A stretch of DNA of 34,772 nt, taken from the NCBI RefSeq assembly GCF_000310205.1, contig NZ_AMXE01000041.1:1-34772 (forward strand), read 5' to 3'. How positions within the stretch are numbered: the first letter of the stretch is position 1; the number at the start of each line of letters is the position of its first letter. A model generated the notes under the pieces. It worked only from the letters and a program-made list of their open reading frames with translations, was not told the origin of the DNA and ran no database searches. A program made the translations under genes and the position numbers. This DNA comes from Thauera linaloolentis 47Lol = DSM 12138 (lineage in GTDB: Bacteria; Pseudomonadota; Gammaproteobacteria; Burkholderiales; Rhodocyclaceae). Of this stretch, positions 15,474-24,121 are shown in pieces.

Positions 15474-17621
15474 TTAGTGCCCCATGGTGTCGAGTTGCAG
15501 GCGGCCGCGCTCGATTGCGCGCTCGACCTGCATCGCCGCGACGAAGGGGCTGGCCTTCGCGCCATCCGCCGGCAGCAGCAGGCCCAGTTCGTCCCGCATC
15601 CGCGTCATGGCGACGTAGAAGCGGTTGCTTTCTTCCGTGCGGTCGCAGCCCGCGAGCGGGAAACGGCCTTCCTCCAGGAAGGGCAGGATGACGGCGCCGA
15701 ACTCCTGCCCCTTGGCGGCTTCCACGGTGCACAGCAGCACCGTCTTGTGCTTGCGCAGCTCGGCGACCTTTTCCTCCGCGTCGCGCAGCCATTGCGCGAA
15801 CGCCCGCAGGGGCTGGCCCAGGCGGCGGGCGGCATCGATGAAGCCGGCGATCGAGCGCACGACGACTTCCGCGCTGGCGGGGTCGATGAAGATGCGCCGG
15901 GCGGCGTTGCCGAGATCGAGTGTGCGTACGGCCCGTTCCAGCGACAGATGGGCCGCTTCGTCGGCCGGGGCGGCGCGCAGATCCTCCAGGGTCCTGGCCA
16001 GGCGCAGGCGCGCATCGCGCTGCGCCGGTGTCTCGGCGATGGTTTCGGCGGCCTGGCGCTGCCGTGCCAGCAGCAGGTCGGCGTCGTCTCCGCGGCCTTC
16101 CTGGCGCAGCCGGGCGATCAGCTTCAGGCGCCGCCGGGCGGCCTCGTCCTCGTCGTCGTCGGACAGCGCGGCGGCCGCGCGGCCGGCCTGGGTCTGCGGC
16201 TTCAGCAGCCATCCGTGCAGGACGGCGTCGAACAGTCCGGGCTGGGCGGCGGCGGTCTTCATGTCCTCGATGCGGCGCTCGCCCCACGACAGCGCCTGCC
16301 ACAGGGCCAGCGCCTGCAGGACCAGCAGGCGCCGGTCCACGCCGGGGATCGATTCATAGTCCTGCAGCGCGAAGGCGATCACGCCGCGCAGCATCAGTAT
16401 CTCGGGACGCAGGAAATAGCGTTCCAGCCCTTCGACGCGGCAGCCGATGCCGGCTTCGAGCAGGGCATTCTCGATCGCGATCGATTCGTCCGGCGAGCGC
16501 AGGATGATGGCGCAGTCGTCCAGCCGCCGGCCGCGCTGCTGCCAGTCGAGTACCCGGGCGACGGTGCGCTGCGCGGCGTCTCCGGCGTCGGCATAGTGTT
16601 CGATCTCGATGCGCGCGGCGTTTACGCGCCCCGAATGCACGTCCTTTTTCTTGAATGCCGCCGTTGCCAGCGCCATCACCGGGCCGTGGCGGAAGGTCCG
16701 CGTCAGCGGCAGACGCCTGACGTTGTGCCAGGTGGCGCCGAAGTGGCCGCGGATGAAGTTGACGTCGGCGCCCGCCCAGCGGTGGATGACCTGATCGAAA
16801 TCGCCCGCGCCGGTGAAGAAGGCATTGCCCTGGGCCAGCAATTGCTCCAGGCAGGCATAGCTGGCGGGGTTCATGTCCTGCAGTTCGTCGACGATCACCA
16901 CACGGTAGCGCGGCAGCGGCGGTGGCGGCGCTTCGCCGTCGGTCAGCAGGCGGGCCAGGTCGTAGGTGGCGTCGAAGCCGCTGCGCCAGCGGCAGCCGTC
17001 GCCATCGCCGGCGCGTTCCTTCTCGAGCTGGCGGTAGAGGGCGAAGGCGCCTTCCGGGACGTCCAGCGCCTCGGCACGCTCGCCCGCGGTTTCGTCTTCG
17101 TCCAGCGTCGGTCGCACGAGCTGGGTCTTGAGCCGGTGGGCGATCTTCAGGAAGTCGGCGATCTGCGCATTGTGTTCCGGCAGCCACAGTTCGCGCGGCG
17201 CGCGGCGCAGGGCGTTGAGCCGCTGCAGTTCGGCCACGGCGGCGCGCACCTTCGGCGCGGCCGCTTCCGGCGAGGGCAGGAAAGGCGTGTCGCGGCCTTC
17301 GAGCTCGCGCAGGGTGTCGCGCGCGAAGTCGTCGAAAGTGGTGCAGCGCACACGCCGCGCCAGCCGCGCTTCCAGGCCGATGTCGGTCAGGCGCTGGCGC
17401 AGCACGCGCGCGGCCTCGGCCGAAAACGCCAGCACGACGACATGCTCGGGCGCCACGCCGCGCGTCACCGATTCGGCGATGCGCAGCGCCAGCGTGGTGG
17501 TCTTGGCCGCGCCCGCGCTGGCCATCGCGATCACATGGCGCGCGCTGTTGGTCTGGATCGCGGTCTGTTCGTCGGTGGGCGTGAAGCCCTTGGGCTGGAA
17601 ACGGGGCGCGGAGCGGGGCAT
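15474..17621 (-). CDS. UvrD/Rep-type superfamily 1 helicase with variant motifs
   Basis: The 715-residue product has the SF1A helicase order: Q-motif TDEQTAI (Gln19); Walker A ASAGAAKTTT (Lys40); motif Ia-like VLAFSAEAARVL; Walker B VVIVDELQD (Asp245-Glu246); motif III GDFDQVIHRW (273-282); motif IV LTRTFR (306-311); motif V LLCTVEAAKGQEF; motif VI NRFYVAMTRM. Compared with typical UvrD/PcrA proteins, the Gly before the Walker A Lys is Ala, and motif V has Glu where His is usual. The protein should still unwind or translocate on ssDNA, since Ala at the P-loop position is tolerated in some P-loop proteins such as MoxR/RavA. The acidic insert SDDDEDEAARRR (about residue 490) is a likely exposed linker. 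No nuclease domain is seen. It starts divergently from the antiporter gene. Its repair pathway is unknown. Confidence 0.9.
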   Translation of the reverse strand: MPRSAPRFQPKGFTPTDEQTAIQTNSARHVIAMASAGAAKTTTLALRIAESVTRGVAPEHVVVLAFSAEAARVLRQRLTDIGLEARLARRVRCTTFDDFARDTLRELEGRDTPFLPSPEAAAPKVRAAVAELQRLNALRRAPRELWLPEHNAQIADFLKIAHRLKTQLVRPTLDEDETAGERAEALDVPEGAFALYRQLEKERAGDGDGCRWRSGFDATYDLARLLTDGEAPPPPLPRYRVVIVDELQDMNPASYACLEQLLAQGNAFFTGAGDFDQVIHRWAGADVNFIRGHFGATWHNVRRLPLTRTFRHGPVMALATAAFKKKDVHSGRVNAARIEIEHYADAGDAAQRTVARVLDWQQRGRRLDDCAIILRSPDESIAIENALLEAGIGCRVEGLERYFLRPEILMLRGVIAFALQDYESIPGVDRRLLVLQALALWQALSWGERRIEDMKTAAAQPGLFDAVLHGWLLKPQTQAGRAAAALSDDDEDEAARRRLKLIARLRQEGRGDDADLLLARQRQAAETIAETPAQRDARLRLARTLEDLRAAPADEAAHLSLERAVRTLDLGNAARRIFIDPASAEVVVRSIAGFIDAARRLGQPLRAFAQWLRDAEEKVAELRKHKTVLLCTVEAAKGQEFGAVILPFLEEGRFPLAGCDRTEESNRFYVAMTRMRDELGLLLPADGAKASPFVAAMQVERAIERGRLQLDTMGH

Positions 17622-17724
17622 GGCGTGATGTCGGTGGCGGGCGGTGGGGCCGGGCCGAGGATAAATCAGTGTTTCCCCTTATGGGGTATCCTTGCCCCTC
17701 CTGCTCATCTTGCGGTGCACAAAA

Positions 17725-19746
17725 ATGGGCGATCTGCTCCCCATCAAGGATCCCGTCCTGGTCTTCGCCCTGGTGGCGACCCTGATCCTGCTCGCTCCCA
17801 TCGTCATGGGGCGCTGGCGCCTGCCCGGCATGATCGGGCTGCTGCTGGCCGGCGCGGTGCTCGGCCCCAATGCGCTCGGCGTGCTGGCGCGCGACCAGTC
17901 CTTCGTGCTGTTCGGCACGGTCGGCCTGCTCTACATCATGTTCTCGGCCGCGCTCGAGATCGACATGGCGGTGCTCAAGCGCTACCGCCTGCACAGCGTG
18001 GTGTTCGGGCTGCTCACCTTCTCCATCCCGATGAGCATCGGCCTGGTGGTGGCGCGCTACCTGCTCGCCTTCGACTGGCCGGCGGCGATCCTGCTTGCCA
18101 GCACCTTCGCCTCGCACACGCTGCTCACCTACCCCATCGCCAGCCGGCTCGGCATCACCCGCAACAAGGCGGTGACCACCGCGGTGGGCGGCACCATCGT
18201 CACCGACACGCTGGCGCTGCTGATTCTCGCGGTCATCGCCAGCATGACGCGGGGCGAGGTGGACGAGCTGTTCTGGTATCGCCTCGGCATCAGCCTCGCG
18301 CTCTACGTCGGCGCGATCCTGATCGGCCTGCCCCTGCTCGCGCGCTGGTTCTTCCGCAGCGTCGGTCGCGACGGCGTGGCGGAGTTCGTGTTCGTGCTCG
18401 CCACCGTGTTCGGCGTCGCCGCACTGTCGCACCTGGCCGGCTCGGAGCCCATCGTCGGCGCCTTCCTCGCCGGCCTCGCGCTCAACCGGCTGATTCCCCA
18501 CCACAGCACGCTGATGAACCGCATCCAGTTCACCGGCGAGGCCGTGTTCGTGCCCTTCTTCCTGCTCTCGGTGGGCATGCTGCTCGACCTGCGCGTGTTC
18601 CTCGGCGGGCCGCGCGCGTGGATCGTGGCCTTCGCCATGGTGGTCACCGTGATCGGGACCAAATGGCTCGCCGCCGAGGCCACCCGCCCGCTGCTGCGCT
18701 ACAGCCGCGACCAGGCCCGCGTGGTGTTCGGCCTGAGCGTGCCGCAGGCGGCGGCGACGCTGGCGGCGACCATCGTCGGCTACGACATCGGCCTGTTCGA
18801 CGACGCGGTGGTCAACGGCGCGATCCTGATGATCCTGACGAGCTGCTTCCTCGCCCCCATCGTCGTCGACCGCCATGGCCGCGCGCTGGCGCTCACCGAG
18901 GAGGCTGCCGTGCCCGAGGAGGCCGGTCCGCCGCAGCGCCTGCTGGTGGCCTGCTCCACGCCGGCCAGCGCCCGCCCGCTGCTGGAGCTGGCGGTGCTGA
19001 TGCGCGATCCGGCGCAGGGGCAGCCGATCTATCCGGTCACCGTGGTCACCGACGGCGAGGACGCAGGCGACGCCGTGGCGCGCGCGGAGAGCGCGCTGGC
19101 CAGGGCCGGCACGCAGCTTGCCGCGGCCGAAGTGCCGGCCCAGCCGGTGACGCGCATCGACCTCAACATCGCTTCCGGGCTGCTCGGCGTGCGCCGCGAC
19201 CTGCGCGGCACCGCCATCGTGGTCGGCTGGCGTGGCCGCACCACGCCGCACGAACTGTTCTTCGGCACCATGCTGGAACACCTGCTGCGTGATCGCCATT
19301 ACGCGCTCGTCGTCGCGCGCCTGGTCGAACCTTTGAACACCTGCCGCCGCGTGGTGGCGGTGCTGCCGCCGAACGCCGAGCACGAAGACGGCTTTCGCGC
19401 CGCGATGGGCTTCATCAAGAAGCTCGCGCAGCAGATCGGCGCTTCGCTGCTGATCGTTTCGCCGCAGGATTCGGAGGGGCGGGTCAAGGCCGCGGTGCAG
19501 GCGGCCAAGCCGGAGATGGAGTTCCGCATGCAGGGGCAGGAGCGCTGGACCGCGCTCAAGCGCGGGGTCATCGGCCTCGCCGCCGATGGCGACCTGATGG
19601 TGGTCTACGGCGTGCGCGAAGGCGGCCTGGCGTGGGACCCCGTGACCGCGACGCTGGCGCCGCGCATCGCCGAGAAACTGCCCAACGCCAACGTGCTGGC
19701 GCTCTACCCGCCCGAGCCGCGCGACGACGGCAACGAGCCCCTGTAG
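17725..19746 (+). CDS. Kef/CPA2-type cation:proton antiporter with C-terminal Usp-like region
   Basis: The 673-residue product has about 12 membrane helices in residues 8-385, the Na_H_Exchanger domain of the CPA2 family (MGRWRLPGMIGLLLAGAVLGPNALG; helix pair with TLLTYPIASRLGI; LAGSEPIVGAFLAGLALNRLIP; FFLLSVGMLLDLRVF). The soluble C-terminus (about 405-665) has two lobes with alternating strands (RLLVACSTPASARPLLELA, TAIVVGWRGRT, RRVVAVLPPNAE, DLMVVYG) resembling universal-stress-protein domains rather than the TrkA-N/RCK domain of KefB/KefC. It would exchange Na+ or K+ for H+ at the inner membrane; nucleotide control through the Usp-like part is inferred. ATG 17725 is chosen because it opens the first helix; an upstream TTG-type start at 17692 would only add a short non-family tail. 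Confidence 0.9.
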   Translation: MGDLLPIKDPVLVFALVATLILLAPIVMGRWRLPGMIGLLLAGAVLGPNALGVLARDQSFVLFGTVGLLYIMFSAALEIDMAVLKRYRLHSVVFGLLTFSIPMSIGLVVARYLLAFDWPAAILLASTFASHTLLTYPIASRLGITRNKAVTTAVGGTIVTDTLALLILAVIASMTRGEVDELFWYRLGISLALYVGAILIGLPLLARWFFRSVGRDGVAEFVFVLATVFGVAALSHLAGSEPIVGAFLAGLALNRLIPHHSTLMNRIQFTGEAVFVPFFLLSVGMLLDLRVFLGGPRAWIVAFAMVVTVIGTKWLAAEATRPLLRYSRDQARVVFGLSVPQAAATLAATIVGYDIGLFDDAVVNGAILMILTSCFLAPIVVDRHGRALALTEEAAVPEEAGPPQRLLVACSTPASARPLLELAVLMRDPAQGQPIYPVTVVTDGEDAGDAVARAESALARAGTQLAAAEVPAQPVTRIDLNIASGLLGVRRDLRGTAIVVGWRGRTTPHELFFGTMLEHLLRDRHYALVVARLVEPLNTCRRVVAVLPPNAEHEDGFRAAMGFIKKLAQQIGASLLIVSPQDSEGRVKAAVQAAKPEMEFRMQGQERWTALKRGVIGLAADGDLMVVYGVREGGLAWDPVTATLAPRIAEKLPNANVLALYPPEPRDDGNEPL

Positions 19747-19777
19747 CGGGGGCGCCTGCCGGCCGGGGGCGGGACGC

Positions 19778-20281
19778 TCAGCGCAGCGCGTCGGCGGCCC
19801 GGGCCACGATGCGCTCGAGCAAGGCGTCGACCCTGGCGCCGCCGGGCGTCGCGGCGCTTCGCCGATAGCCGACATGGACCACCGGCGAGTCGGCCCGCAG
19901 CCGATAGACGGCGATGGACAGCGGACACAGCGCGATGTGGTGGGGCGATTCGGCGCTCAGGCGCGCGGCGGCGCTGGCGCTGCAGAAGGTGTAGATGCGG
20001 GCCTCGGCGAATGTATCGGGCGAATGCCCCAGGTCCGGCGCGGTCCGCCGCAGCATGTCGCCGAAGTGGCTGACGGTGGGCGGCGTGATGCCTTCAGCGG
20101 CGATCGCGTCGACGACCGCGAAGGCGACGTCCTCGAATTCCGTCGCGGGGATCTCGCGGGTGACGATGTCCGCCGCCGCGGATGCGCCCTGAGCGGCGAA
20201 GACGAAAAGTGCGGCAAGGAACCCGGCGCCGCGGCGGAGCAGGCCGTGGCGCCGGGATGGCGTCGGACGTGTCGGGATCAA
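19778..20281 (-). CDS. Exported DUF302-domain protein
   Basis: The product of about 167 residues has a signal peptide (RRHGLLRRGAGFLAALFVFAAQGASA) and one DUF302 domain. Visible features are TEFEDVAFAVVDAIAAEGITPPTV at the start of the domain, a central YTFCSASAAARL replacing the usual G-N-P segment, and the late HHIALCPLSIAVYRL and PVVHVGYR strands. DUF302 proteins are small alpha/beta proteins of unknown role, some periplasmic. The start is uncertain: TTG 20281 lies just outside the upstream TonB-receptor gene and gives a good signal peptide; ATG 20317 or 20323 would overlap that gene. The gene follows the receptor in the same direction and is very likely translated from the same mRNA. Confidence 0.75.
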   Translation of the reverse strand: MIPTRPTPSRRHGLLRRGAGFLAALFVFAAQGASAAADIVTREIPATEFEDVAFAVVDAIAAEGITPPTVSHFGDMLRRTAPDLGHSPDTFAEARIYTFCSASAAARLSAESPHHIALCPLSIAVYRLRADSPVVHVGYRRSAATPGGARVDALLERIVARAADALR

Positions 20282-20285
20282 GGGT

Positions 20286-22406
20286 CTAGAAACGGTAGCT
20301 GGCCTGCACGCCACCATACACATTTCTGCCCGGGCCGGGTTCGTAATAGCGGCCGTTGCGGTCACCGACGATGACCGAGGCGATGTGCTCGCGGTCGAAC
20401 ACGTTGTCCAGCCTCAGCGTCTGGCTGAAGGTCCAGGGGCCGGACTGCTGTTCGGCGACCAGGCGCAGGTTGAGCAGCGTGTACGAAGGGGCGGCCTTGT
20501 CGGTATTGGTGTCGTTGACCTCGACCGCGCCGCGATGCACCGCCTCCAGCGCGGTGCTCAGTCCGGCCATCGGTTTCCAGGCCAGCTCGCCCCAGGCCGA
20601 TACGCGCGGCACGCCCGGAATCCGGTTGCCGTCGTCGATGGTGTCGAAGGCTTCGTCGTAGATCGCCCGCATCACGGTCAGTGCGCCGCGTGCGCTGAGA
20701 TTGTGGGCAAGCTCGGTCTCGACCGCCAGTTCCAGGCCCTGGCGCAAGGTCTTGCCGGCGTTCTTGTAGAAATTGCGGCCGCCGATGGCGCCGTCGCCGA
20801 CGATCTCGTTCTTGGTGTCGATCTGGAAGGCGGCGAGGTTGAGCCGGGTGCGCTCGCCGACATAGGCCTTCAGGCCGAGTTCGAACTGGCGGCTGGTCGA
20901 GGGCTCGAGGCCCAGGTTGAAGGCGCCCGACGACGAATAGGCGGTTTCGCCCAGGGTCGGCGTCTCGAAGCCGGTGCCGAAGCTGGCGTACAGGTTCAGC
21001 AGCGGCGTGGCACGCCACAGCACGCCCACCGCAGGGGTGGTCTTGCGGTAGCGCACCGAGCCGCTGTCGTCGCCGTTCGCCCCCGCGACGTAGTGGTCGT
21101 CCACCTCGAAGCGCACATTGCTGTGGCGCACGCCGAGCGACCAGTCCCAGTCGCCCTGCTGCCAGGTGGCCTGCACATAGGGGTCGGTGCTGGTGACGGT
21201 GTTGATCTCGTCGCGCCGCAGCCTGCCCTTGACGCCCAGGGTACTGCCGGCGAAGTTCTCGTAGCCCTGGCGGTCGTCCTCGGCGCGGTCGTGGTCCAGG
21301 CCGGTGGTCAGGGTCAGCTTGCCTGCGCCGATGTCGCGTTCCATGATCCAGCGCGCGCCGATGCCGTGGAATTCGCGCTCGAAATCGATGACGCCGCCGG
21401 CGTGGCGGGGGTTGGCCTGCGCGGCGATGGGAATCGACTGGTACTGGGTGACGCTGCGCTGCCCAGCATAGGCCTGGAGCTGCAGGCGGCCGCTGCCGAA
21501 ACGGCGCTCGTACACCGCGCCGCCTTGCAGGTGGTCGATGGACTTGCGCGTGCTGAAGTCCAGCGGCGTGCGGTCGACGGCATTCCGGTCGCGCTTGTAG
21601 GTGGCCCAGTCCAGGCCCTGCGGGTCGTCGGTGTCCGGCTGGTGCAGGCTGCTGAGCAACAGCGTGAGCTTGCTGTCCTCGTCCGGCGCCAGCGTGATCT
21701 TGGCGAAGCTCTGGTCGCGGCGGGCCGCGCTGTAGCGGCGTTCGCCGTTGGTTTCGAAGCGCGATGCGTCGAGCACGAAGCCGACGCCGTTCTTCTCGCC
21801 TTCCGCGCCGATGCCGATCTTGTAGGTGCCGTGTTCGCCGGCATACACGCTGCCGCGGATGCGCGGCGCGCCCTTGCCGTCGCGCGAGAACAACTGGATG
21901 ACGCCGCCGGCATGGTTGCCGTACACGGTGGCGAAGGGGCCGCGCAGCACTTCGATGCGCTCGGCGGCATCGAGGTTGAAGGTGGCGGCCTGGCCCTGGC
22001 CGTCCGGGTTGGTGGCGGGGATGCCGTCGGCGATGAGCTTGACGCCGCGCACGCCGAAGGCGGCGCGGGCGCCGAAGCCGCGCACCGATATCTGCAGGTC
22101 CTGCGCGTAGTTCTGGCGATTCTGCACGACCACGCCGGGCACGCTGCCGAGCACTTCCGAGACATTCACCCGCATGCCCTGGCCGCCGTTGCCGTCCAGC
22201 CGCACGCCGTCGACCGAATAGGGCACGTCGAAGGGCGAGACCTCGACCCGGCTGCCGCTGATGACCAGGGTGTCGAGCGTTTTTTCGGTGTCGGCCGCGG
22301 CGGCGGAGTGTGCCGCCAGCGCGCACAGCAGGGCGAGGTGAAGGCGGGCCGGCGCCGGCGCGGGCTGCCGGCCGGGCCGACGGGGAGCGTGGGAAGTGCG
22401 GAACAT
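20286..22406 (-). CDS. TonB-dependent outer-membrane receptor
   Basis: The 706-residue product has a cleavable signal (cleavage near AHSAAAAD), then a region about 45-160 with the plug domain (TLVISGSRVEVSPFDVPYSV, VLGSVPGVVVQNRQNYAQDLQISVRGFGARAAFGVRG, ADGIPATNPDGQG, IEVLRGPFATVYGNHAGGVIQLF) and a 22-strand-type barrel ending in aromatic Phe (YGGVQASYRF). The TLDTLVISG segment is a candidate TonB box. The receptor imports a chelated metal, cobalamin or another scarce ligand; the sequence does not show which. The plug resembles siderophore and FecA/PupB-like receptors without the N-terminal signalling extension. GAGGAG lies nine bases before the ATG. It is divergent from the porin gene and followed directly by the DUF302 gene. 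No cobalamin or other known riboswitch was recognised in the leader. Confidence 0.95.
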   Translation of the reverse strand: MFRTSHAPRRPGRQPAPAPARLHLALLCALAAHSAAAADTEKTLDTLVISGSRVEVSPFDVPYSVDGVRLDGNGGQGMRVNVSEVLGSVPGVVVQNRQNYAQDLQISVRGFGARAAFGVRGVKLIADGIPATNPDGQGQAATFNLDAAERIEVLRGPFATVYGNHAGGVIQLFSRDGKGAPRIRGSVYAGEHGTYKIGIGAEGEKNGVGFVLDASRFETNGERRYSAARRDQSFAKITLAPDEDSKLTLLLSSLHQPDTDDPQGLDWATYKRDRNAVDRTPLDFSTRKSIDHLQGGAVYERRFGSGRLQLQAYAGQRSVTQYQSIPIAAQANPRHAGGVIDFEREFHGIGARWIMERDIGAGKLTLTTGLDHDRAEDDRQGYENFAGSTLGVKGRLRRDEINTVTSTDPYVQATWQQGDWDWSLGVRHSNVRFEVDDHYVAGANGDDSGSVRYRKTTPAVGVLWRATPLLNLYASFGTGFETPTLGETAYSSSGAFNLGLEPSTSRQFELGLKAYVGERTRLNLAAFQIDTKNEIVGDGAIGGRNFYKNAGKTLRQGLELAVETELAHNLSARGALTVMRAIYDEAFDTIDDGNRIPGVPRVSAWGELAWKPMAGLSTALEAVHRGAVEVNDTNTDKAAPSYTLLNLRLVAEQQSGPWTFSQTLRLDNVFDREHIASVIVGDRNGRYYEPGPGRNVYGGVQASYRF

Positions 22407-22491
22407 GATCGGTGAAGTCTCCTCGGGCTGCTCTGCGGCAGCGATGGCAGAAGTCTAGGGCCGGCGCCAGGCATCTGTCGCCACGGAAAAC

Positions 22492-22530
22492 GCCAGGCTG
22501 GCCTCATGAAAATCATGAGGCCAGCCTGGC
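22492..22530. repeat. Perfect 18-bp inverted repeat with 3-base loop
   Basis: The arm GCCAGGCTGGCCTCATGA (22492-22509) is followed by AAA and its exact reverse complement (22513-22530). On the minus strand, in the direction of the TonB-receptor gene, the stem is followed by GTTTTCC, so it could act as an intrinsic terminator or attenuator in the leader 86 bases before that gene's ATG. It could equally be a large operator. Confidence 0.9.
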
Positions 22531-22553
22531 CCCGGCCCGGCGGGTGTCCCCTG

Positions 22554-22584
22554 AATGAGCACTCGCCGCGCGCTGGCGCTCATT
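22554..22584. promoter_or_regulatory. Dyad AATGAGC-N17-GCTCATT upstream of the porin
   Basis: Two exact 7-base inverted arms are separated by 17 GC-rich bases, 227 bases before the porin ATG. The spacing and symmetry are compatible with a dimeric regulator site, but the arms are short. Confidence 0.35.
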
Positions 22585-22810
22585 GAAGGGACAGTTGTTG
22601 CCATCTGACACAGCGGCATGGTCTTTGCCGGCGGCCGCTCGGACGCGCTCAAACCCAGTGTTGGCAAGCCTTTCGGGGCGGCGGCCGGTATTCGCCGCCG
22701 CTCGGGCACGGTACTGGCAAAACAGCGTCGCCCGGTCTGGCGGATCGCAGATCCATCCGTCCGGCGGACAAGCAAAGCCGACAAAAACCAAACACCTGGA
22801 GACACTTTCA

Positions 22811-23971
22811 ATGAAGAAGACGCCGATTGCCGCGTTGCTCGCGCTCGCCCTCGCCAGCCTGTCGGGCGCTTCGCATGCCGTCAGTTTCAGCAATGGCGAT
22901 GCGACCCTGGACATCAACGGCACGATCAACGGGTTCTACTCCCACCGCTCGACCGAGGACGACCGTGGCCGGGTGAACAACTCCGGCATTACCAACGGTC
23001 TGCTGCCGGGCTGGATCAACTTCGTGTTCACGACCAAGGTCGAGGACATGGACATCAAGGCGCATGTGGGCTTCGCTCCCGGCATCAACAATGACTCGGA
23101 CGTGGTGGGCCTGCCCATCGGCGGCGGCGGCCGGCCCTTCAACCAGATCGACACCCGCAACCTGTATTTCCAGTTCGGCAAGGAGAGCATGGGCACGCTC
23201 AAGCTCGGGCGCGACATCGGCCTGTTCGGGCAGAAGGTCATCCTCAGCGACATGACGCTGCTCGGCCTGGGCGGCAACAGCTATGCGGCGACGCCGTACA
23301 ACACCACCTTCGGCATGATCGGCCACGGCTACATGTATACCGGCTTCCAGCCCCAGATCACCTACACCACGCCGAACTACGGCGGCCTGCAGGCCTCGGT
23401 GGGCATCTTCCAGCCCAGCGACTTCGTCGACAGCGACGAAACCTCGACACCGGGCTTCCAGGCCATCGCCAGCTACGATTGGGAAGGCAGCACCCCGGGT
23501 TCGGTGTGGACCGGCATGGTCTACCAGGACACCGACAGCGGCCTGAACGACGTCGAGACCTTCGCCGCACGCGGCTTCGAGCTGGGCGGCAAGATCGCGG
23601 TCGGCGACTTCGAGGCCGTCGCCTACGGTTTCAGCGGCAAGGGGCTGGGCCTGTCGACGGTGGGGGCGCTGTACCACTCGCCGTATGGCGAGACCAAGAG
23701 CCGCGGCTACTTCGTGCAGGGCACCTACAAGTTCGGCAAGACCAAGGTGGGCCTGAACTACGGCGAGAACCGCGACAGCGGCGGCCTGCTCGCCGACAGC
23801 AACCGCTTCCGCGGGGCGACCTTCGGCGTCTATCATTCGCTGAACAAGTACATCACGCTGGTCGGCGAATACAATCAGGAGCGCGCGACCGGCGCGGATG
23901 CGATCAATTCCGGCGGCAACGGCGACCTGAAGACCCGCACCATCTCCTTCGGCGGCATCATCTTCTTCTGA
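22811..23971 (+). CDS. Gram-negative outer-membrane porin
   Basis: The 386-residue product has a signal peptide (MKKTPIAALLALALASLSGASHA, cleaved before VSF) and the features of betaproteobacterial general porins. The first strand is TLDINGTINGFYSH; a conserved segment follows, LYFQFGKESMGTLKLGRDIGLF, equivalent to the G-x-x-x-L-G-R/K of this family; aromatic-flanked strands alternate throughout; and the C-terminus ends in Phe (ISFGGIIFF), needed for barrel assembly. Length fits a 16-strand trimeric porin. It allows diffusion of small hydrophilic solutes. GGAGA eight bases before ATG 22811 marks the start. A perfect 12-bp hairpin follows the stop at 23995. It is divergent from the TonB receptor. 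Confidence 0.93.
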   Translation: MKKTPIAALLALALASLSGASHAVSFSNGDATLDINGTINGFYSHRSTEDDRGRVNNSGITNGLLPGWINFVFTTKVEDMDIKAHVGFAPGINNDSDVVGLPIGGGGRPFNQIDTRNLYFQFGKESMGTLKLGRDIGLFGQKVILSDMTLLGLGGNSYAATPYNTTFGMIGHGYMYTGFQPQITYTTPNYGGLQASVGIFQPSDFVDSDETSTPGFQAIASYDWEGSTPGSVWTGMVYQDTDSGLNDVETFAARGFELGGKIAVGDFEAVAYGFSGKGLGLSTVGALYHSPYGETKSRGYFVQGTYKFGKTKVGLNYGENRDSGGLLADSNRFRGATFGVYHSLNKYITLVGEYNQERATGADAINSGGNGDLKTRTISFGGIIFF

Positions 23972-23994
23972 GCGGCTCGTCCGGCGCGGAGCAC

Positions 23995-24023
23995 GGGAAG
24001 GGCGCCAGCGCGGCGCCCTTCCC
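23995..24023 (+). terminator. Strong hairpin after the porin gene
   Basis: GGGAAGGGCGCC pairs perfectly with GGCGCCCTTCCC around a 5-base loop, 24 bases past the porin stop. There is no T-run, so termination may need Rho, or the hairpin protects the porin mRNA 3' end. Confidence 0.6.
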
Positions 24024-24121
24024 GCTTCTGCGGGGCGGCCGGATCGGCGCCGGCGGGCGAGAACTCGGCGCCCGTGCGGCGGTCTGTCAGCCCGTCCGCG
24101 TCGTTTCCATCGAGCCCCATC

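Larger units (their letters stand above)
22407..22810. other. 404-base divergent regulatory region between TonB receptor and porin
   Basis: No gene is supported here. It contains a perfect 18-bp inverted repeat (22492-22530) and a second dyad AATGAGC-N17-GCTCATT (22554-22584), both listed separately, plus the leaders of two outer-membrane protein genes. An open plus-strand frame from 22583 runs into the porin but has no start signal and lacks a protein-like composition. I could not place confident -35/-10 boxes. Confidence 0.6.

Noticed and set aside
15378-19292. A 1304-codon plus-strand frame across the helicase and antiporter genes
   Set aside because: It crosses two genes in different orientations and has low-complexity composition; the true products are recognisable in other frames.
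16354-19875. A 1173-codon minus-strand frame opposite the antiporter
   Set aside because: It is a shadow of the antiporter, with no motif and a His/Glu/Gln/Asp-rich pseudo-sequence.
20385-22415. A 676-codon plus-strand frame opposite the TonB receptor
   Set aside because: The minus frame has a signal peptide, plug and barrel with a terminal Phe; the plus frame is its antisense shadow.
22406-22466. Cobalamin riboswitch in the TonB receptor leader
   Set aside because: I looked for the conserved B12-box-like core and did not find it; the only notable structure is the 18-bp inverted repeat.
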